A stretch of DNA of 64,000 bases from Macquaria australasica. Lineage: Eukaryota > Chordata > Actinopteri > Centrarchiformes > Percichthyidae. Every line of letters begins with the position of its first letter. Within the stretch, counting starts at the first letter, position 1. This document shows positions 58,381 through 64,000 of the stretch, piece by piece. The translations under genes were made by a program, and so were the position numbers. The stretch is from NCBI GenBank assembly GCA_005408345.1, contig SEMN01000644.1, positions 124,001-188,000 on the forward strand, read 5' to 3'. Under the pieces are notes generated by a model. The model had not been told where the DNA came from. It was given only the letters and a program-made list of their open reading frames with translations, and made no database searches.

Positions 58381-59701
58381 AGTTGCCTACAGGATGGCTT
58401 TTAGCAGGTGGAGGTTGTGTCTCGGCACTTCTCCTTGTCCTGTCCTTTCGGAGCCAGTCATTCCAGCCTCCTCTGCACCCAAGCCACGGCCTGCTAGCAA
58501 CCAGCCAGCTAGCCTCCAGTCTCCTTCACTTTTTGAGGGCACTCGGCTGGCGATATTCCCGGGAACCCGCGGAGGCCGCGGAAGAGTTGGTCGTCGGGGC
58601 TCCTGATGCTGTCTGCAGTCTCTGCTGCCCAGCGCCACAGAGTCTCAGCTGCCCAGTGCCACAGAGTCTCAGCTGCCCAGCACTACAGACCAACCTACAC
58701 CTGATCCTGTTTCCCGGTTGGTGGTTCGGTCGACTCCTGTTCCTGGTTTCCTGTCAGGGACCCGTCCAGATTCTATCCCTGTTTCTCGGTCGGTGATCCG
58801 GCCGACTTCTGTTTTTGGTTTCCTGTCGGCGGCCTGACCAACTTCTGTTCCTGTTTCCCAGCCAGCGGTCTGTTCAACACCGGTCTCTGCTGACCTACAG
58901 CGGCTCCTTGTTTCTGTTCCCGAGTCAGTGGTCCGGCCGACTCCTGCCCCCCCGACCCGGTTTGCGAACCGGCCGACATCTGTTCCTGGTTCCGAGTCGG
59001 TGGTCCAACCAATGCCAGTTCTGGTCCTGCTGCCACCGCAGCAGCCAGTGCCTGTCCAGCTGCCGCTGCAGCCTCCAGTGCCCGTCCAGCTGCTGCCGCA
59101 GCCTACAGTGCCCATCCAGCTGCCGCCGCAGCCTCCTGTTCCTGTGCCTGTCCAGCCGCAGTCTCCTGTTCCTGTCCAGCCGCAGCCTCCAGTTCCTGAC
59201 CAGCTGCAGCCTCAGCCTCCACTTCCTGTTCCTGTCAAGCAGCAGCTTCCAGTTCGTGTTGAGCTGCAGCCTCCCATTCCTGTCCAACTGCTGCCTTCGC
59301 CTGTGCCTGTCCAGCTGCAACCTTCATCTGTTTCAGTCCAGCTGCAGCCTCCAATTCCCGTTCTTACTGAGCTGCAGCCCCCAGTTCCAGTTCCTGTCCA
59401 GCTGCTGCCTCCAGTGCCAGTTCCAGCTAAGCTGCAGCTGTCCCCAGTTTCCAACCTGCAGCCTCCAGAGCGGCTCCTCCCTCGTTGTCGGCCTCCAGAG
59501 CGGCTGCTCCCTCGTTGTCGGCCTCCAGAATGGCTCCACCGTCGTTGTCGGCCTCCTGCCCGTACTCCAGAGTGGCTCCTTCTTCATTACCGGTTTCCTG
59601 TCCATCCTCCAGAGTGGCTCCTCCCACGTAGCCGGCCTCCTAAGCGGCTCCTTCATCAACCTGAAGGTTCCTGCTCAGGCTTTGCCCTGCCGTCCGCTTG
59701 A
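58316..59701 (+). CDS. Uncharacterised proline-rich ORF of element 2, with two in-frame TGA
   Basis: One frame stays open for about 460 codons except TGA at 58604-58606 and 58835-58837; the last uninterrupted part from an ATG is 58928-59701 (257 aa). Content: an initial basic region (KILEFQERFREVAYR), Ser/Pro repeats (SATESQLP, three times), then dense Pro-Val-Gln repeats (PPVPVQLL, QPPVPVPVQ) and three 10-residue repeats PPERLLPRCR. No Cys/His knuckle, protease, RT or integrase motif. Likely disordered. Whether it is translated or is a packaging or regulatory stretch is unknown. Fish databases contain proline-rich predicted proteins that may derive from such elements; that is memory, not evidence here. 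Confidence 0.6.
58624..58680 (+). repeat. 24-bp tandem repeat
   Basis: CTGCCCAGCGCCACAGAGTC-type unit, two full copies and a partial third, in the proline-rich region of element 2. Confidence 0.9.
59461..59550 (+). repeat. 30-bp tandem repeat, three units
   Basis: GCCTCCAGAGCGGCTCCTCC-type units at 59461, 59491 and 59521, in phase with the proline-rich frame. Confidence 0.95.
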
Positions 59702-59819
59702 GGGGTTTTTGCCCGTCCTCGGTCCAGTCCCCAGGCCATTTGATTTGGATCCCTCCTCCGGGCCCCCTCCGCCCACCCTGTTTATTGTCCATTTAGGACG
59801 TCTGGGGGGGGGGGAGGGG

Positions 59820-60085
59820 TGAAGGACTGTTCTGTTATGATTTAATTTCTGTCTTTGTTTTTTTCCTGCCGGTTTTGATTAGGTTCACCTGTGTTTTGTT
59901 ACTCACCTGCCTCTGATTCCCTGATTAGCCACATCCCTATATATACCGGACCTTTCCTTTGTTCTTTGTCAAGTTTCTGCATGTAAGTTTTGTCTTTAAA
60001 AAACTACTCAAGCTGCTCCCGTCTGTCTGCACTGTCTGCATTTGGGTCCTCTTCTCCCCTGCTGCCTAGATGGCAAATCGTGACA
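59820..60085 (+). repeat. 3' LTR of element 2 (5' end and RNA-start region missing)
   Basis: Begins TGAAGGACTG directly after a G-rich purine run (59803-59819). It corresponds to 56818 onward of the 5' LTR, so the first 40 bp are absent. TATATATA lies at 59938, but the sequence 31 nt later is TCAAGTTTCTG rather than the self-primer, because about 60 bp are gone. Confidence 0.85.
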
Positions 60086-60090
60086 ATGGT

Positions 60091-62290
60091 ATTATGATTG
60101 ATAATTTACTAATGCTTTAAAGATCAGGCTGATGTTTATCCTCCTCCATCATGACACCAACTTTTATTGTTTTAGCTCTTTAGTTCATAGTTCATCAGTT
60201 AGACATCTCCGATTGACTGTTTGACCATTAATTTAATATGTATTAACATTTAACTGACCTGTTGATGAATTATCGGAAAAACCTTTTATCTATGTAACAA
60301 ATATACATCCGATTTTGCTGATGGCTTATTAGAAAGCGAGACACCCATGACCCTAAATTATTTCATTAACGTGTAACTGCAGACTTGATGGTTTATTAAC
60401 CTTAATTAATAACTTGTTAACATGTATCACTGCATACTTAATGGCCCATAACAAAGTGAGGAACTCCTGAGAGATTTTTCGTAACCTGGTAACCCAAAAG
60501 ATGTTTTTATTGATGGCTTATAACTGATCTATAAACTTTTAGTATTTATTAAACATTAATAAATGGCTTGTTGTTTTAAGGTTTATAAAGATGTGTCTTA
60601 TGAAGAAGTAGTACCAAAAGTATAAATAATACACAATACAAAAAAAAAAAAAAAATCACCATGGAAATGTATGTTTCAAGAGTAGCCTGTCAGGCACAGG
60701 TAGTACTGGAGAAATGATTTGCTGTTACATCAAAGGGAATTTAATTAACACTAATCCTCGCAGATACCAGCTACTAACAGGCCACAACATATACTGAGTG
60801 CCTTGGTTGCCAACGAACAAGAAAGGATGAAGGCCTAACCTGAACCCCGGTGAGCTTGACTCGCTTCCCGCAGCTGCTTCTTGACATTCGGTAACCAATC
60901 GATAAGACAAATGACAACCTGTGACCATGACACTTACTTGTAATAGTTCTGCCATAGAGAACGCAGGAACTGATTTAAAGTTGGGTGTAGGATTTTACCT
61001 ACACCTGTTGTCGTAGCACCATTCAAAAACTAGATGGATGTGTCGTACATTATTTGTGCATTCATTGTACAATATTAGCCCGATAATCAGACTGAAATGC
61101 CATTTTGTTTCACTTCATCAGCCATCTTCTGTTTTGGAGGGGCTGTTATTTTTCTACACAATCAGTAGTGAGTAATTTATCTGTCCCGTCAACTAGCTAG
61201 CAGTTGGTTTCTAGCGGGTACTAGGAGAAGCTAACTCAACAGTTTTCACATTGATAAAACATGCAGATTGCAGATATGCAAAGAGTTGTTATTTCTGTAA
61301 GTTGACTTACTTGTAGGCTACAGTAGTCAAGTCTACAAAGTTCTGAGGCTCAGTTGTTTTTCCAACCAGACAAAAGGTGTCAATGAGCATAACACTGGTT
61401 GCTTTGTAAAGGAAACTATGTGAGGAATATACTATTTTAAAATACTATATGAACTGTTAACAGTAACACTGTTCTATTCTTAATGAAGAAAGGATTACTG
61501 CAGTTATTGGACATAAATAAAAACACTTCAAAGCCCATTCACAGTGTGTTTGTATTCTTTTTAAAGTGAAAGGCTGATGACTGTCTGTTACTGGGTTACA
61601 GTATTTGGTGTCCTTTAAATTTAATGAACTTTTTACTTTAGTACTTGTGACTTCAATGTAGATCGAATGCAATATTGTTGTCCATGCTGGGATCCTGTAG
61701 GAATGGTGACTTGATTTTTAGCCATGCTAGCGGCTCTAGGAATGGCAATGTCGGTCAGTGGGTAGGTCCACTGCTGCTATCATTACAGGTCAAACATGAT
61801 GGGGATGACTGCATCAGATTTGAATGTTTAATTTTGTAGCAATTAAACTCCGGTCAAGCATAAGCATATATTCTGTATAAAACTGTTTAGATTTTCACTT
61901 ATTATTGTGACCCAAAAGTGAATTTGCAGGCTACCTGGTATGCCAGTCTTTCAAACAATCTTTTTATAGGGTGGTAGCTTGTTTTTGTATTGTACTTACT
62001 GCAAGGCCATAAATCCAGTTTGACTGCCACTTTGTTCAAAATAGTAATAATAACTGCATCTCTCTAGGATCCATCTGTGAGCTCTTCTACATTAACCAGC
62101 TCTGTAAACTGTAGACGTAACTGTAGTGTTAGTGTAAAAGAGCTGTGCAGCGTTAGTTTTTTCCCACCCTTTCTTTGCTGCGGCCTACACTCACTCACTC
62201 ACAGACAGACTTTTTTGTTTATAGGGCTGGCCCCCATTTTGCTGTGGTCCAGCCAAAATGGTTGGCTGTCACCTGACACAAAGCACAAAG
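60091..62290. other. Intergenic, nothing recognised
   Basis: AT-rich DNA upstream of the putative cdk18 promoter. Short frames only; no exon or named repeat supported. Confidence 0.5.
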
Positions 62291-62296
62291 GGTGAG

Positions 62297-62400
62297 AGCT
62301 GGGAAGTGTTGCACTGGGTATGACTATGATGTTGTATCATTAATGTGAAATATTTCACTGTACAGAATATAGCTGTAACAAATATTGAAAATACTGTCAT
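62297..62400 (+). repeat. Local direct repeat, copy 1
   Basis: AGCTGGGAAGTGTTGCACTG through TTTCACTGTACAGAATATAG; matches 62625-62725 at about 90% by eye. Confidence 0.88.
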
Positions 62401-62624
62401 GGTAGCGGGGTAAATAGGGCCACCCCTAGGCGCCCTACCAGGTTAATGTGGCCATTGTTTACACTGATTTATTACAAACCATTCATGAGTTGTAAACAGG
62501 AAGTCACATGGACTGACACGTAAGCCATTCATTAGACCGTGTTGGTGACCTGTCATTCTGCATTATCCTGCACACACCCACAAGGGAAAATGTGGTCTTG
62601 GTGGAGTGATACCACCACCTGATA

Positions 62625-62725
62625 GCTGGGAAGTGTTGCACTGGGGATGACTATGATATCGTATCATTAGTGTGAAATATTTCACTTTACAGAATATAGC
62701 TGCAACAAGTATTGTTGCTGTCATA
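62625..62725 (+). repeat. Local direct repeat, copy 2
   Basis: Same sequence as 62297-62400, 328 bp further on, same orientation. Confidence 0.88.
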
Positions 62726-62799
62726 TTATGCACAGGAAAATGAAATATTACAAATAACTTAACTGAGAACACATGCATGTACAAGAACACAGGAGTAAG

Positions 62800-62825
62800 C
62801 ACACACACACACACACACACACACA
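62800..62825. repeat. (AC)13 microsatellite
   Basis: Uninterrupted AC run. Confidence 0.95.
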
Positions 62826-62923
62826 TACCACTTGATACACAACAATAGACAGGGTACAGCCAGTAGCCTGGCCTAGAACATTCTTCAGTGTGATTAGATT
62901 GCCCTTGTCCTTCAGTACAGGGC

Positions 62924-62925
<2 letters not shown>

Positions 62926-63006
<81 letters not shown>
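62926..63006. repeat. (TC)32(AC)9 compound microsatellite
   Basis: A long TC run passing directly into AC; could form triplex DNA under torsion. Confidence 0.95.
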
Positions 63007-63924
63007 GTAGTGTACAAGCACACAGCATTACAGAAAATTAAAATCTATCCTGGTGAGGTGCTGGCACCAAGGAGGTTGTTTCATATTTGGTGAGCAAACA
63101 GGGAGCTCTCTCTCTTTACTTCTCTAATTTTTCTTCCATCCAAGGCTGGTTGAACCCTCACAGTTACAGGCAGGGAAATAATAAACATTATATCATCTAT
63201 GCTGTTTACCAAAGAGAACTGGACAAACAAAATCTTTAAAATGCAATACACTGAGTGTACAATGAATCAAAAAAGCTTTATTGGTAAAGTGACCTTCAGT
63301 GTCACATGGAAACTGAAAACATTGGAAATGATGTCCACAAAGTGCAGAAACTGGAGTCCATAATTGCACTCTGTTGAAAAATGTTTTTCTCTGCAACAGA
63401 TCCAACTAATTAGTGTGTATTGCAAAATGAGACATATGACCCGAGGACATTTTAGGTAACTAACATCTTGATATTGGAGAGTTGTATGCCTCAGATATAT
63501 TGTGTAATGAACATATGGCAATGACTCTTTTCTGCATGCAGTAATTGGTGTGTTCCTCATTTAGTGTAAGATGAAGAAATCTGATAAAATCTTAGTGCTG
63601 TTCACAAGGAAATTCTTCTGTGGGTGCAGAAGCAAAACTTCAGAGATGGGAAAAATAAGAAAAATAAATCTAAATATTAGTGGCAAATGCGTTTTTCATG
63701 ATACACAAATAAGAGCTAGATTTACATAGGTGTATAACATATAATGATTATATAATGATTTGTAAATATTATAAATTAAGGTGATCACATAGGCATCTTC
63801 TTATCCATAAACAACTTAAAGTGGCTATGATCAATATTTTTATAATAACAATGGATCACATGACTACCTTCCACAGAAGCATTATCACCTGACTCTGCAG
63901 TTTCCCTCAGCAATAGTGATTATA

Positions 63925-64000
63925 GTGTCTTTCAGCTCATTGTTTTGGTTTTCTGGCTTGCAACTTTGCTGTTTTGGTTCAGTCTCACCACTCTCATCAG
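63925..64000 (-). repeat. Dispersed repeat family R-B, fragment at window edge
   Basis: TCTTTCAGCTCATTGTTTTG and TTCAGTCTCACCACTCTCAT match the reverse complement of 27080-27165. Truncated by the window end. Confidence 0.6.

Larger units (their letters stand above)
56778..60085 (+). mobile_element. Non-autonomous Tf1/sushi-like LTR element (element 2)
   Basis: Flanked by ATGGT on both sides (56773-56777 and 60086-60090). The LTR opens TGTTACATCTTG and ends ATCGTGACA. Between the LTRs there is no protease, RT, RNase H or integrase: only a gag-like start and a long proline-rich frame. An L2 copy (57095-58239) splits the 5' LTR. The 3' LTR lacks the first 40 bp and about 60 bp around the RNA start. 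Confidence 0.85.

Noticed and set aside
58669..59659. Minus-strand Gly/Thr/Trp/Arg-rich frames over the proline-rich region
   Set aside because: Antisense shadows of the period-24/30 repeats in element 2; the plus-strand frame lies in the orientation of the element.

Overview
This looks like about 64 kb of a ray-finned fish genome, probably a spiny-rayed teleost. The signs are a vertebrate intron/exon gene, L2-type LINE tails ending in GAATT repeats, Tf1/sushi-group (chromodomain) LTR retrotransposons, Rex1-like LINE debris, and abundant (CA)n microsatellites. There is no prokaryotic-style gene packing, and I found no RNA gene.

The only host gene I can support is a complete, minus-strand cyclin-dependent kinase 18 (PCTAIRE-3, cdk18). 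Fifteen coding exons from 27699 down to 7212 join in phase (1413 nt, 470 aa) at GT/AG junctions. They carry the glycine-rich loop, catalytic Lys, PCTAIRE helix, HRD and DFG motifs, and the family C-terminus ending RGKNRRQSIF. A plausible promoter and non-coding first exon (TATA box, CCAAT box, X-box-like motif, perfect GTAAGT donor) lie at 55.0-55.4 kb. Intron 1 would then be about 27 kb, and it holds most of the large retroelements.

Layout: 1-0.26 kb, nothing recognised; 0.26-0.87, sense L2 tail; 0.9-1.5, GC-rich patch with an unrecognised ORF; 1.5-6.8, AT-rich intergenic DNA; 6.8-27.7, cdk18 3' UTR and coding exons, with intronic L2 tail, long inverted repeat, microsatellites, a solo LTR with an internal 36-bp minisatellite, a Rex1-like remnant, and copies of two dispersed repeat families; 27.7-55.0, intron 1, with more of those repeats, a decayed LINE, a 5.1-kb sushi-group LTR element and a 2-kb L2 copy; 55.0-55.5, putative promoter and exon 1; 55.5-64, intergenic, with a 3.3-kb non-autonomous LTR element whose 5' LTR has been split by an L2 insertion.

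The most interesting signal concerns the LTR elements. In both the 5.1-kb and the 3.3-kb element, the predicted RNA 5' end lies exactly 31 nt after the start of the TATA box. It is complementary to the site just downstream of that element's own 5' LTR (10 nt and 11 nt). The two sequences differ but each pair matches, which is the signature of Tf1-like self-priming. In both elements this complement is missing from the 3' LTR. A second notable point is that the cdk18 exon encoding PCTAIRE is bracketed by complementary (UG)n and (AC)n tracts that also form its weak splice sites.
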